Of a stretch of DNA of 64,000 bases, positions 39,131-48,322 are shown one piece after another. The translations under genes were made by a program, and so were the position numbers. Each line of letters starts with the position of its first letter. The first letter of the stretch is position 1. The notes under the pieces were generated by a model. The model was not told the origin of the DNA. It searched no databases and saw nothing but the letters and a program-made list of their open reading frames with translations. This DNA is from Chondromyces crocatus (GTDB lineage Bacteria > Myxococcota_A > Polyangia > Polyangiales > Polyangiaceae): the NCBI RefSeq assembly GCF_001189295.1, contig NZ_CP012159.1, positions 4,728,525 through 4,792,524 on the forward strand. The letters are read 5' to 3'.

Positions 39131-40678
39131 ATGCGGTCGTTCTGCTCCTGGCTCTCGGCGTCTATCCTGATGGCGGCCCTGTTGCCGGTCCTGTCACCGG
39201 GCGTCGCGAGCGCGGCGCCGGTCCAGGAGGGCGTGCGCGTCGATCTCCTCCAGCCCGCGTCGCCCGAGAGTCATTTTGTCCGCGCCGAGGGGCCGCATAC
39301 CCCGACCGGTGACGCCGTGGAGGTCGCGGCCGTCCTCGGGCTGGAATACGCATCGAGGCCCGTCCGTGCCGTGGGGGTGGATGCCGAGGGGGGGAAGATC
39401 GACCTCGGCGATCCCGTGCGGCACGCCGTGATCACCCGGGTTGGCGCGTCCGTCACGCCCGGCGGAGTGGTGTCGCTCGAGCTGAGCATCCCGGTCGGGG
39501 TTTACGTCACGGGGGATGGAGAGCGTCCGATCCAGTATGCAGGGCAGCCGATCCAGCCGGCGAACGGCGCGTTCGGGGTCGGTGATCCCCGCTTCGGCGT
39601 CCACGCGCGCGTCATCGACACCCAGGCGTTCGACCTCCTCGTCGGCGGTCGGGTGTGGGCGCCCGTCGGCTCCCAGGACGCGTACCTGTCCGATCGCCGT
39701 CTGCGTGGCGAGCTGAATGTCGGCGCGGCCGGCGAGATCGGCTCGTTTGCTTACGGCGCAACGATCAACGTGGCGCCAGGCATCTTTGCGCGCCGCGATG
39801 GCGACCGCGCCGCGGCCTCGTTCGCCGCGCACGTCTTCCCGGTGCGGGCATTCTCGCTGGGGGTCGAGCCCTCCCTCGTGCTGCTCATGGATGAGCGACC
39901 GGACCAGAGCCATCAGCTCCAGGTCGCCGTCGAGGCGCTCGCTGCCATGCGACTCACGCTCGGACCCGCTCGCCTCGGTCTCGCCGGTGGGCCGGTCTTC
40001 GGAAACGCGGCCGGCTCCGGCGAGCTACGTGGGCTTTTCACGGTCGCCTTCGTGGGCGGGGCTTCTTCCAGCAAGCCGCCTGCAAAGCCAGCTGGTCCGC
40101 CCGATCGCGACTTCGACGGGATCCGCGACGAGGAAGACGCGTGTCCTGGCGAGGCGGGCCCCGACCGCCCCGATCCCACCTCCCGCGGTTGTCCGGTGCG
40201 GGATCAAGACACGGACGACGTGCCCGACGACGAAGACGCCTGCCGCGATCTTCCTGGCGTGAAGCACCCCGATCCGCGCGCGAATGGCTGCCCGGATGGT
40301 GACAACGACGGCATCCCCGACCCGCTCGATGGCTGCCCCCGCGAGCCCGGCCCGGCCCCTGCCGGCTGCCCCACCCACGCTCGCCTCGAAGGGGATCGCT
40401 TCAAGCTCGACGTCCCCCGCGTCTTTCAGGGCGCCGAGCTCACGCGCGAGGGGCGCGCTGCGCTCGAAGAGATCGCGGCGACCATGCGCGCGAACCCCCG
40501 GTTCGAGCAGGTCAGCATCGGCATCGGGACGCGGGGGCTCAGCGCTCAGGCCGCGGATGAGCGCGCGAGGGCCATCCTCCTCGTGCTCCGGGCCGGATAC
40601 CTCGACCAGAGCCGCTACGAGGTTGTCCTGCGCGAGGAACTCACCGCAGGCCTGGTCGAGGTCCAGCTCGTGCGTTGA
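39131..40678 (+). CDS. OmpA-family outer membrane protein with Ca-binding type-3 repeats
   Basis: Outer-membrane protein of 515 residues: signal CSWLSASILMAALLPVLSPG-VASA, then a beta-barrel region (residues 30-310) with alternating strands such as GVVSLELSIPVGVYVTGDGE and FDLLVGGRVWAPVGSQDAYL. The linker (320-410) has Asp-rich thrombospondin type-3 units (DRDFDGIRDEEDACPGEAGP, DQDTDDVPDDEDACRD, DGDNDGIPDPLDGCP), expected to bind calcium. The C-terminal OmpA-like peptidoglycan-binding domain (from FQGAELTREGRAALEEIAAT) contains ERARAILLVL. The usual NxxL...R motif is imperfect, so peptidoglycan binding may be altered. It is convergent with the large fusion gene 7 bp beyond its stop. Confidence 0.88.
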   Translation: MRSFCSWLSASILMAALLPVLSPGVASAAPVQEGVRVDLLQPASPESHFVRAEGPHTPTGDAVEVAAVLGLEYASRPVRAVGVDAEGGKIDLGDPVRHAVITRVGASVTPGGVVSLELSIPVGVYVTGDGERPIQYAGQPIQPANGAFGVGDPRFGVHARVIDTQAFDLLVGGRVWAPVGSQDAYLSDRRLRGELNVGAAGEIGSFAYGATINVAPGIFARRDGDRAAASFAAHVFPVRAFSLGVEPSLVLLMDERPDQSHQLQVAVEALAAMRLTLGPARLGLAGGPVFGNAAGSGELRGLFTVAFVGGASSSKPPAKPAGPPDRDFDGIRDEEDACPGEAGPDRPDPTSRGCPVRDQDTDDVPDDEDACRDLPGVKHPDPRANGCPDGDNDGIPDPLDGCPREPGPAPAGCPTHARLEGDRFKLDVPRVFQGAELTREGRAALEEIAATMRANPRFEQVSIGIGTRGLSAQAADERARAILLVLRAGYLDQSRYEVVLREELTAGLVEVQLVR

Positions 40679-40685
40679 CGGGCAC

Positions 40686-43600
40686 TCACTCGATGTCGTC
40701 GCTCTCGTCGAGCGACGTCGCCACGGAGCGCTCGTCCTCTCGACCGGCGCGCGGCGCCATCGTCGAACCGGGCGCCTGCCCCTCGGGCAGCGCGGGCGTC
40801 GGACGCGCCTCGGCCAGCAAGCGATCTGCATCCCTCAGCCGTCGGTTCAGCACCCGGATCACCGCCTCCGCGATCTCCACCGTGTCGTGGATCGCCTCGT
40901 GGAAATCCTCCGCCGACACCCGCAGCAGCTCGGCGTCCTCCGTCACCGTCGCCGTCGCCGTGCGCGGATCGCGGTCGAGGATCGACATCTCACCGAACAC
41001 GTCCCGGTTGCCGAGGTGGGCGAGTTCGCGTCCCTGCGTGGAGAGGGCCACGGCCCCGGCGATGATCAGGTACAGGGATCCTCCGGACTCCCCCTCGCGG
41101 AAGATGACGTCACCCTTCCGTAGCGACACCACGATCGACCCGCGGGCGAGCGCCACCAGATCGTCCCCGGCGACGCCAGCGAAGAGGGGGACCCGCTGGA
41201 GGAACAGGATCTTCTCGATGGTCGTGTACATGGTGTCGTCCTCGTCGAGCCCGACGCGGCCGGTCTCGAGCCAGTAGTGTGCATAGCGCGCCACGACGGG
41301 ATCCTCATCGTGGCTCAGCGCCGTGAGGCGCTCGCGCGCCCCCTCGGGAGACAGGGCCGCCACGGCGATGGCTGCGGCCTCTCGCACCAGCGGATCTGCG
41401 TGCGAGGTGGCCGAGAGCGCGCTCTCGGCGACGATCATCAATCCGTGGCGGGCCGCCGCATCGAGTACGAGCGCTGCGCTGTAGGGCTGCCCTCGCGCGA
41501 GTTCTCCTCGCACCCATACAGCCGCCTCGCGGCGCTGAGCCTCCGCCTGCTGTCCCGAGGGCGAGCCTCCGGCGGCTCCGTTCCGTGCCTTCGTCAGCAC
41601 GAACCCTCCCGCGCGCAGCTCGACCAGCCCCTCCAGCAGCCGGCTCAACCGCTCGAACAGCGGCCGCTCGAGCAGCGCATCGAGGACCTCGAGCGCATTG
41701 GCTCGGAGGGCCGGGTCTGCGCCGAGGACATGGGTCCGCGCCAGCGCGATCTCCTCGCGGGGATAGCCCAGCTCGCAGACCCGGAGCGCACGGATCAGCC
41801 CCTGGCGCAGGCGCCGCAGCAGGTGCTGATCCAGCAAGGGACCTGCGATGACCGGCCGCGCTGCGAGGTAGCGATCGCGGGTGTGTTCGTGCTCGTCCAG
41901 CTCCCTCGTGACCCACGCCAGCACCTCGCGCTTGTCCACGGCCGGCGCCTGGAGGGTGAGCCGGAGCCGTGACGCCGAGGCCAGGATCTTCTGCCGTACG
42001 CCCTCGTCCGGCTCGTCGATGCACCCCACCAGTCCATCGAGCGCGTCCAGATGCGCCGAGGCTGCGAGGATGCGCGGCATCATCTTCCTCGCCTCGCGCG
42101 GCGTCGCTGGATCGGCGAGGCGCGCCGTGAGTTCCGGTATCGCTGGCTGACCGATCACCGACAGCGCTCTCCCGGCCACCCGTGAGAGCCCTCGATCCGC
42201 CAGCGCCCCGACGAGCAGCGGGATCAGCCGCGGATCTGCCACCGTGCAGGCCGCCTTCACCGCCTCGCGCCGCACCTCGGGATCCGTATCCGCGATCAGC
42301 CGCGCCAGCGCCCGTTGCAGCGACTGTTGCCCGACCATCCCCAGCGCGCGCGCCGCGGCGATGCGGTTCTTCGCGTCGGCGCTGTCGAGCAGCTCTCGCA
42401 GCCTGGGCGCCCCGTCGAGCATCCCGTCCAGGCCCCCGTGGCGCATCAAGGCGGCGATCGCCGCGGCCTGGGTCGCGTCGTCGCCCTCCTTGGACAGACG
42501 ACACAGCTCCTCGTGCGCGTCCTCGCGGAGCAGCTCCGAGAGCACCTCCACGCCTGCGACCCTCACCAGCTCGCTCGGATCCCGCAGCGCTCGGCGTGCG
42601 AGCTCGGGGGCGCCCTCCACCCCACCGACCTCGACCAGCAGGCGCAGCGCGGTCGCACGCACGCGCGCGGATCGATGTCGTGTGAGTCTCGGCGCCGCGC
42701 TCTGAAGGATCTCGGGCGAAAGCGAGCGGAGCTGATCGATCGCGAACAGCACCTGCGGAGCATCGTCGCCGAAGAGCGCCTCCTCGAAGATCGCCCGGGT
42801 CTGCGGTCCGACCACCACGTCCTCGCTCCCGATCCCGCGTCGGACCAGGGTGCGGCGCATGGCTTCGATGTACCCCTGACGCAGCCGAGGCGTGAGCCCG
42901 ATGACGACGAGGCCCAGAGGCAACGAGTACAAGCCGAGCCGCGCGGCGTCGTGAATGAGCGCTTCCCCGCCATCCGCCGTCCCCGTCGAGGCGCTGACCA
43001 CGATCAGCAGGGTCGCGCCGACACCGCAACCGACGGGCTTGGCCACCGCCGACGCGAGGGTGCGCACCCGCTCGCGCAGCGCCTGGGGAAAGGGGAACAG
43101 CAAGAGCTGCGTCGCCGTATCGTGCACGGTGAACTGCAGCCCGTGATCGCTCGCCTTGAGCACCGAGGCGATCGCGAGGGAGGGGGACAGGAACAGCGCA
43201 CCCGTGGCGGTGATGAACGCGGCGGGCATGGCCACGATCCCACCCAGCACCCCGTACCGTGAGAGCAGCCGTGGCATCAGGAGCTGCACGGCGAGGCTGA
43301 GCGCACCCACGGCGCCATAGAAGAAGCCCATGAAGCTCGCCAGCCGGTCTCGCTCCGGGTAGGCGACGGTCGCGATGGCCTTGAACTGGTAGTCGCCGAT
43401 CGTGAGCACGGCGAAGAGGAGCAGCGTGAACAGGGCGACGGTGAGCGCGTAGCGTGAGCGCCAGACCGGGGTGTCGAACAGCCGCTCCTCGATGGCCCGA
43501 TCGGGGTGCTGGACGGGGGCCGGGTGACGGGTGGCGAGCACGTAGGTGAGCGCCGCGACGGCGAACAGCGCCGCGACCAGAATGAAGATCAGGTTCTCGG

Positions 43601-44258
43601 TACCCATGAAGGACACCGCGGCCCCTGCACCGAAGCCACAGGCGACCGTTCCCGCGATCCTGCCCACACCGATGAGCCCGAAGAGGCGCTTGGCGCTCCT
43701 CGTATCATGCAGATCCTGGGCGATCCCCCAGACGAGCACGGTGACGAAGTTGGCGATGATCTCCGACCAGACGTTGAAGATCACGTATGCCGCGCGGACC
43801 TCGTGGCCGATGAGGATCCGCAGGATCACATAGGTACACGCGCTGAAGAGGGCGAAGCCGATGGTGAACTTGGCCCTCGGCAGCCGTGGCGCGATGGCCG
43901 CATACACCAGGCTCACCACGCAGGACACGACCCCGTAAGCGATCCACATGGGGCCGATCCACGTCACCGGGAAGCGCGTCAGGAAGAGGGCGTCGCGCGC
44001 CGTCCGGCCCACGACGAGCAACAGGGCTGCCAGGAAGAGCAGCGCGAACAGCAGCGCGCTGCGCTCGAGTTCGACGGCGGTGAGACGGAGCCCCAGCGCC
44101 TCCGCTTGCTGTACGGGACGCTCCGGCGCTCTCGCTGGGATGGACACGCGCGGATGGACCTGTCCAGAGCGGCTGACGCCGGTGGCGGGAGAGGGGGTCG
44201 AGTCGGGCCGGGCAGTCACGGAAACGTGACAACCTAGTCGAGTTTCGATGAACTTCAC
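40686..44258 (-). CDS. Transporter - HEAT repeat - cyclic-nucleotide-binding fusion protein
   Basis: Fusion of 1190 residues. Residues about 65-480 form a polytopic transporter like NTP/NDP exchange (Tlc) or MFS proteins: LLVVGRTARDALFLTRFPVT, NVWSEIIANFVTVLVWGIAQ, LIGVGRIAGTVACGFGAGAA. Residues about 500-1010 are HEAT repeats (RALARLIADTDPEVRREAVK, LVREAAAIAVAALSPEGARE). The C-terminus is a cNMP-binding fold: LFAGVAGDDLVALARGS, VSLRKGDVIFREGESGGSLY, and the phosphate cassette-like FGEMSILDRDPRTATATV. This suggests transport gated by a cyclic nucleotide or by protein contact. The start is uncertain: GTG 44258, or a GTG about 13 codons in. It is divergent from the sigma-54-promoted gene across 371 bp that otherwise holds only the promoter and a short CCCTCCGGAGGG palindrome (44386-44397). 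Confidence 0.8.
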   Translation of the reverse strand: MKFIETRLGCHVSVTARPDSTPSPATGVSRSGQVHPRVSIPARAPERPVQQAEALGLRLTAVELERSALLFALLFLAALLLVVGRTARDALFLTRFPVTWIGPMWIAYGVVSCVVSLVYAAIAPRLPRAKFTIGFALFSACTYVILRILIGHEVRAAYVIFNVWSEIIANFVTVLVWGIAQDLHDTRSAKRLFGLIGVGRIAGTVACGFGAGAAVSFMGTENLIFILVAALFAVAALTYVLATRHPAPVQHPDRAIEERLFDTPVWRSRYALTVALFTLLLFAVLTIGDYQFKAIATVAYPERDRLASFMGFFYGAVGALSLAVQLLMPRLLSRYGVLGGIVAMPAAFITATGALFLSPSLAIASVLKASDHGLQFTVHDTATQLLLFPFPQALRERVRTLASAVAKPVGCGVGATLLIVVSASTGTADGGEALIHDAARLGLYSLPLGLVVIGLTPRLRQGYIEAMRRTLVRRGIGSEDVVVGPQTRAIFEEALFGDDAPQVLFAIDQLRSLSPEILQSAAPRLTRHRSARVRATALRLLVEVGGVEGAPELARRALRDPSELVRVAGVEVLSELLREDAHEELCRLSKEGDDATQAAAIAALMRHGGLDGMLDGAPRLRELLDSADAKNRIAAARALGMVGQQSLQRALARLIADTDPEVRREAVKAACTVADPRLIPLLVGALADRGLSRVAGRALSVIGQPAIPELTARLADPATPREARKMMPRILAASAHLDALDGLVGCIDEPDEGVRQKILASASRLRLTLQAPAVDKREVLAWVTRELDEHEHTRDRYLAARPVIAGPLLDQHLLRRLRQGLIRALRVCELGYPREEIALARTHVLGADPALRANALEVLDALLERPLFERLSRLLEGLVELRAGGFVLTKARNGAAGGSPSGQQAEAQRREAAVWVRGELARGQPYSAALVLDAAARHGLMIVAESALSATSHADPLVREAAAIAVAALSPEGARERLTALSHDEDPVVARYAHYWLETGRVGLDEDDTMYTTIEKILFLQRVPLFAGVAGDDLVALARGSIVVSLRKGDVIFREGESGGSLYLIIAGAVALSTQGRELAHLGNRDVFGEMSILDRDPRTATATVTEDAELLRVSAEDFHEAIHDTVEIAEAVIRVLNRRLRDADRLLAEARPTPALPEGQAPGSTMAPRAGREDERSVATSLDESDDIE

Positions 44259-44553
44259 CCCCCGAGAGCGGACGGTTGCCCAGTCAATGTCGCAGTGAAG
44301 TCGCCGAGGTAGCCTGGAGGACCAGCGCGCTCGACGCTCTGCGGCAACCGCGACCCGGGTGAGGGGGGAGCGGTCGTGGAGGGGACCCTCCGGAGGGGGG
44401 GCCAGGAGGGACGAGCGGACCGACTCGGGGGACGAACTGCCCGTGCCAACTTGGCAACATCGAGCGTGCTCCGGGGGCTCTCTGCGCCATGCCGTCAGCG
44501 CCCGATCGTGCGCGTTCTGGCGCCTCCGCCAGCGGGTGGAAGAGGTTTGCTGT

Positions 44554-44570
44554 CTGGCACGATGTGTGCT
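44554..44570 (+). promoter_or_regulatory. Near-consensus sigma-54 promoter
   Basis: CTGGCACGATGTGTGCT matches the RpoN consensus YTGGCACGrNNNTTGCW at all but one fixed position (G for the first T of TTGC). The -24 GG and -12 GC elements are correctly spaced. Transcription would begin near 44580, consistent with the gene starting at ATG 44630 rather than 44585. Confidence 0.7.
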
Positions 44571-44629
44571 GAAACTGGCCGACCATGAGCGTCATCGGTC
44601 AGTTCGGAGGGGGGAGGCAACGAACGCGG

Positions 44630-45901
44630 ATGAGTCTTCGACGGCTGTGTGTCGCTGCGGTTGCAATGGCCGTGACGACCGGCCTGGCCGTCACGGCGGA
44701 GGCGCAGACGACGATCCGCGAACGGCAGGTCAAGCGCTCGTACACCCAGCGGCGCGAGCCCGGGGAACAGAACTTCATCAGCTACGATGACTGCATCAAC
44801 TCGAACGACTTCGAGTTCGTCGTGGAGATGGGTGGCCTCGAGGCGGGCGAGACGCTCGGCATCTGGGTCGCCAACGAGGCCTCCATCGACTGCAAGCTCG
44901 GCACCGAGAGATCCTCCGCGACCGCCCGTTGCCGGGAGATCGCCAGCTTCGGGAGCCTCCTGCGCGTCACCACGGTCAATCTGAAAGCGAAGGACATCGT
45001 GGCGAAGCTGTTCGGCAACCAGGACCCGGACAGCTGCACGGCCGACAACACCAGCAACACCGAGCCGCGGAAGGCGAACATCTACTTCCTGCGATACAAG
45101 GGATCCGAGGATGTGACTGCGGCCAAAGCCGCGGTCTGGTCGAACACCTCGGTCGACGTCCTCGGCCCGCTACCCCCCACGGACATCCAGGGGAGCGTCG
45201 GCGATGAGCGCATCGTCCTCGAGTACAAGACGCAGACCAACGAGCTGGATCGTCGCGGGTTCTACTTCTTCTGCGACGACGGCAGGAGCGCAGGCGCCAC
45301 GGGGACCGGCGGCGCGAGTTCTGGCGGCGCGGGGGGAGACGGAGGGAGCGGCGCAGCTTCCGGGGCGGCAGGTGCAGGCGGGGACGCGGGCGCAGGCGGG
45401 GCTGCGGGCGCAGGAGGGTCGGGTGGAGACGGTGGGACGAGCAGCGGCAGTGGTGGCGATGGCGGTACGTCGGGCTCGGGAACGAACGGCTCCGTCTGCG
45501 CAGACACGGGGTCGTGTACCTCCTCCATCCTGGTCCCTGGCCAGCGCGTCCCCGACGATGTGCCCGCGTCGTTCCGGTGTGGCTCCACGGTCAGCAGGAG
45601 CAGCGCCGAAGCGCAACCGGCCGTCAACGGGAGCTGCTACCGCGTCTTCGTGGCGAGCTACGACCGGCTCGGCAATGTGGGCGTCCTGTCGGAGCCCGTC
45701 TGCGTGACGCCGCTGCCCGTCGATGACTTCTACAAACTCTACCGCGCTGCTGGCGGCCAGGCGGGTGGCGGTTTTTGCAGCATGCAGGGCCCCGTCACGA
45801 GCTATGGCGTCGGGACGTCTGTAGGTATCGTGGGGGTGGCTGGTCTGACGTTTGGTCTACGACGCTTGCGACGTCGTGGCCGCAGGGAGCACACTCAATG
45901 A
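44630..45901 (+). CDS. MXAN_2561-like secreted protein with C-terminal sorting-type anchor
   Basis: Secreted protein of 423 residues. Signal RRLCVAAVAMAVTTGLAVTA, then a conserved N-terminal region (QNFISYDDCINSNDFEFVVE, YFLRYKGSEDVTAAKAAVWS) and a Gly/Ala/Ser low-complexity insert (about residues 225-290). The C-terminus has a Cys (GGGFCSMQGP), a hydrophobic helix VGTSVGIVGVAGLTFGL and Arg-rich RRLRRRGRREHTQ. That tail resembles MYXO-CTERM sorting signals processed by myxosortase, and the arrangement matches the MXAN_2561 family, always next to MXAN_2562-like porins. I chose ATG 44630 over 44585 because it precedes the signal and follows the predicted sigma-54 start and a GGGGGGAGG. It overlaps the next gene by ATGA. 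Confidence 0.78.
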   Translation: MSLRRLCVAAVAMAVTTGLAVTAEAQTTIRERQVKRSYTQRREPGEQNFISYDDCINSNDFEFVVEMGGLEAGETLGIWVANEASIDCKLGTERSSATARCREIASFGSLLRVTTVNLKAKDIVAKLFGNQDPDSCTADNTSNTEPRKANIYFLRYKGSEDVTAAKAAVWSNTSVDVLGPLPPTDIQGSVGDERIVLEYKTQTNELDRRGFYFFCDDGRSAGATGTGGASSGGAGGDGGSGAASGAAGAGGDAGAGGAAGAGGSGGDGGTSSGSGGDGGTSGSGTNGSVCADTGSCTSSILVPGQRVPDDVPASFRCGSTVSRSSAEAQPAVNGSCYRVFVASYDRLGNVGVLSEPVCVTPLPVDDFYKLYRAAGGQAGGGFCSMQGPVTSYGVGTSVGIVGVAGLTFGLRRLRRRGRREHTQ

Positions 45902-46683
45902 GCCGTGTCGGCCGTCTCGCGACGTGCTTTGTTCTCAGTGGAGTCATCGTTCTATCGGCTGGTGTCGCCTCTGCTCAGTATTCTTCGAAGAGTCGCTTCG
46001 GGGGTGAGTGGCGGCGAGCCAACCGCAAGGCTGAGGAGAGTCGTTTCTTCGACTGGACCCGGTTCACATTCGAGGCGCGCTTCGGACCTTACTGGCCTGC
46101 AATCGACGACGAGTTCGAGGGCTCTGCGACGCCGTACGCGGACGCATTCAACCCCAAGCCTCAGTTCTATTTCGGAGCGGAGGTGGACTGGCTCTTCTTC
46201 CGGATTCCTTATCTCGGCGTCGTCGGCCCCGGGCTGGGATGGGGGTACACCTCGGTCAGCACCAAGGCGCGGGTCACGGGGACCGAAGAGGAGTCGGGCC
46301 AGGACACGTCCCTCTGGATCATGCCGATGTACCTCTCGGCGGTCCTCCGCGCCGACGTCCTGATGCGCGAGGTCAACATCCCTCTCGTGCCCTACATCAA
46401 GTTCGGCCTCGGGTACGGGCTGTGGGGTTCCTCTTCCGGGCAAGACACCTCCGTTCGCGATGGCCTCGCGGGTCGTGGTGCGAGCCTCGGTACTCACCTC
46501 GCGCTCGGCGGCATGTTCTCGCTGAGCTGGCTGGATTCCAGCGGCTCCGAGAGTCTCCGCGACGCCACGGGCCTGCGGTCGATCTACGCGTTCGGTGAGT
46601 GGATGCGCTCGGATCTGGGTGGCGGCTCGCAGATGCGCATCGGTACCACGACGGCCATCTTCGGCCTCGCCGCCCAGCGCTGA
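45898..46683 (+). CDS. MXAN_2562-like outer membrane beta-barrel protein
   Basis: Outer-membrane protein of 261 residues: signal RLATCFVLSGVIVLSAGVAS-AQ, then amphipathic strands with aromatic girdles (FDWTRFTFEARFGPYWPAID, FYFGAEVDWLFFRIPYLGVV, LVPYIKFGLGYGLWGSSSGQ, LALGGMFSLSWLD). Size and layout fit an 8-12 strand barrel of the MXAN_2562 type. Its start codon overlaps the stop of the preceding anchored protein (ATGA), as in the Myxococcus pair. The pair is probably a surface complex whose role is unknown. Expression should follow the sigma-54 promoter at 44554-44570. Confidence 0.82.
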   Translation: MSRVGRLATCFVLSGVIVLSAGVASAQYSSKSRFGGEWRRANRKAEESRFFDWTRFTFEARFGPYWPAIDDEFEGSATPYADAFNPKPQFYFGAEVDWLFFRIPYLGVVGPGLGWGYTSVSTKARVTGTEEESGQDTSLWIMPMYLSAVLRADVLMREVNIPLVPYIKFGLGYGLWGSSSGQDTSVRDGLAGRGASLGTHLALGGMFSLSWLDSSGSESLRDATGLRSIYAFGEWMRSDLGGGSQMRIGTTTAIFGLAAQR

Positions 46684-46731
46684 GCCCCACCATCACGGGC
46701 GGCGCTCTGCCGCCCTCGTCGTTCCGAGCGG

Positions 46732-47325
46732 CTACCTGCCGCTCTCGTCTTCGGCGCCAGTCCCCCGATCCTCCTCGATCACCGTCACGCCCTTCCGGCG
46801 CCCGGAGCGGGCCGCTGGGGGAGGTCCGCCTTCCTCGATCACCTTGACGACCTCCGGCGTCGGCTCACCGTCCACCGGGATCGTGGCCTCGGCCTCCTTG
46901 CCATCGCGCTCGTAGGAGAACCGGATCTCCTTCGCCTTCGCCAGCCCCTTCCAGACGGCGAACAGGTCATCGGGGCGTTCCAGCGCTTGCCCGTTCACCC
47001 GGGTCACCACGTCCCCGGCCTTGAGAGGAGCCTCGCTCCACGCCTCCGGCAGCGCGAGGAGCTTCCAGCCCACGAAGTTCCCGCTCCGGATCACCTCTTC
47101 GATGGGCACCCGCTGAAGCAGCCAGGGGGGACCCTGCACCAGCACCTCCTCGAGCGACTGGCGCGCCACGTGTCCTGGTGGCACCGCGCGCGCATCCGCG
47201 GTGGGGCCGGTCTGCGCCGCAGGCTTCGTCTCTGCCTGAGCTGGGGCCGGCTGCGACCCCCCGCACCCGGTGAACACCGCGAGCACCGCGGCCGCAGCGA
47301 GAAAGAACAGTGGTCGCGTCCGCAT
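46732..47325 (-). CDS. Lipoprotein with PDZ-like domain
   Basis: Lipoprotein of 197 residues: signal RTRPLFFLAAAAVLAVFTGC, an Ala/Pro/Thr spacer, then ARQSLEEVLVQGPPWLLQRV and a PDZ-like domain FVGWKLLALPEAWSEAPLKA - GDVVTRVNGQALERPDDLFA - KEIRFSYERDGKEAEATIPV. The GDVVTRVNG carboxylate-loop-proximal motif is typical of GspC/HtrA-type PDZ folds, so a role in recognising C-termini, as in type II secretion, is possible. A charged tail follows (ARSGRRKGVTVIEEDRG). Start ATG 47325 precedes the signal; an in-frame start at 47370 would bury it. Convergent with the barrel gene. Confidence 0.75.
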   Translation of the reverse strand: MRTRPLFFLAAAAVLAVFTGCGGSQPAPAQAETKPAAQTGPTADARAVPPGHVARQSLEEVLVQGPPWLLQRVPIEEVIRSGNFVGWKLLALPEAWSEAPLKAGDVVTRVNGQALERPDDLFAVWKGLAKAKEIRFSYERDGKEAEATIPVDGEPTPEVVKVIEEGGPPPAARSGRRKGVTVIEEDRGTGAEDESGR

Positions 47326-47419
47326 CGCGGCGACTCTGCATCTCCAGCCAGGCTGGGCCAACTTTCTCACGCTTCCCCCTGCCCGCAGGAAGCTCCGCTC
47401 ACCCCCCGACGATGCGGCC

Positions 47420-48256
47420 TCAGGGCAGGGCGGTGGTGATCACGTCACGCGTGAAGGCCATGCTACGGCCGGGTCGCTCCAGGCACGCGGGGTAGTAGCG
47501 CCCGAGCGTCAGCGTCTGACAGGCCAGCGCGCACGGCCCCACGATCTTGATGGGCCCGCACTCCACGATCTGGCCGTCTGCCCCCTGGTGGCCGGCCGCG
47601 CAGTCCCGCTTCTGCGCGCGCGAGTTGCCGACGTTCAACGTGTGGTAGCACGCGTGGAGCGACGGCTCTTCGGCGAACAGGTTCCCCCAGAACGCGCCTT
47701 CGACCTGAGGGTACTCGTGCAGCTCCGAACTCCAGAGCGTCGTCTTGAGAGGCCCCCGGGACGAGCGCATCGAGATGGTCACCGGCGTCTCGTAGAAGTT
47801 GGTCCGAGCCGCCAGACAGGCGGACACCATCCCCTGGCTCGACCTCCCGAGCGGCTCGGAGCCCCAGTGCGGAGCGAGCCCGAGGCGCCCGGGGTACATC
47901 TCGTCGTGGGGCGCACCGCCGGCATCTCGCCACGAAAATACCAGCCGCTGCCCGCCGTCCAGCGCGCAGCTCACCAGGTACTTCATCAGCTCCCGAGCCA
48001 GGCTGCCCGTCGGACCAGCGTCCTGGAGCGCGTGCAGGCTCTCCGCGCTGAGCGCGTTCAGACTCAGCGCATTCAAGCTGAGCGCATTCAAGCTCAGAGC
48101 GTTCAGGCTGAGCGCGTTCGCGCTGAGCGCGTTATCCCCTTCCAGCGCACCCGTCACCCCACCGGGCTCGTCCTCCGCGATCTCGTCCGCGCCGGCACCG
48201 CAAGCCGAGAGCGCCGCGGTGCAACCCAGGATCAACCACCTCGTCGTCGTGCGCAT
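47420..48256 (-). CDS. NALSLN-repeat lipoprotein, copy A
   Basis: Lipoprotein of 278 residues: signal MRTTTRWLILGCTAALSAC, an acidic spacer, the repeat tract DNALSANALSLNALS...LNALSAE (residues 42-70), then a conserved Cys-rich domain: LMKYLVSCALDGGQRLVFSW, VSACLAARTNFYETPVTISM, EGAFWGNLFAEEPSLHACYH, VECGPIKIVGPCALACQTLT, YYPACLERPGRSM. Copy B (48323-49180) is homologous throughout, so this is a tandem duplication. NALSLN tracts form Asn/Leu ladders seen only in myxobacterial surface proteins as far as I know. Function unknown. Intergenic spacing to copy B is 66 bp. Confidence 0.8.
   Translation of the reverse strand: MRTTTRWLILGCTAALSACGAGADEIAEDEPGGVTGALEGDNALSANALSLNALSLNALSLNALSLNALSAESLHALQDAGPTGSLARELMKYLVSCALDGGQRLVFSWRDAGGAPHDEMYPGRLGLAPHWGSEPLGRSSQGMVSACLAARTNFYETPVTISMRSSRGPLKTTLWSSELHEYPQVEGAFWGNLFAEEPSLHACYHTLNVGNSRAQKRDCAAGHQGADGQIVECGPIKIVGPCALACQTLTLGRYYPACLERPGRSMAFTRDVITTALP
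48047..48133 (-). repeat. NALSLN tract of copy A
   Basis: Six near-identical 15-bp coding units (AACGC[TG]CTGAGC[CT]TG type on the minus strand) specify the NALS-xx repeat in residues 42-70. Neighbouring units differ mostly at third positions, so slippage or unequal recombination is likely to change copy number. Confidence 0.85.
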
Positions 48257-48322
48257 GTCCGAAAGCTCCGCGCTCCATCCGATGCCGTTGCGCCCCTCGT
48301 GTTCTCGCGTCGCAGCCCGCGC

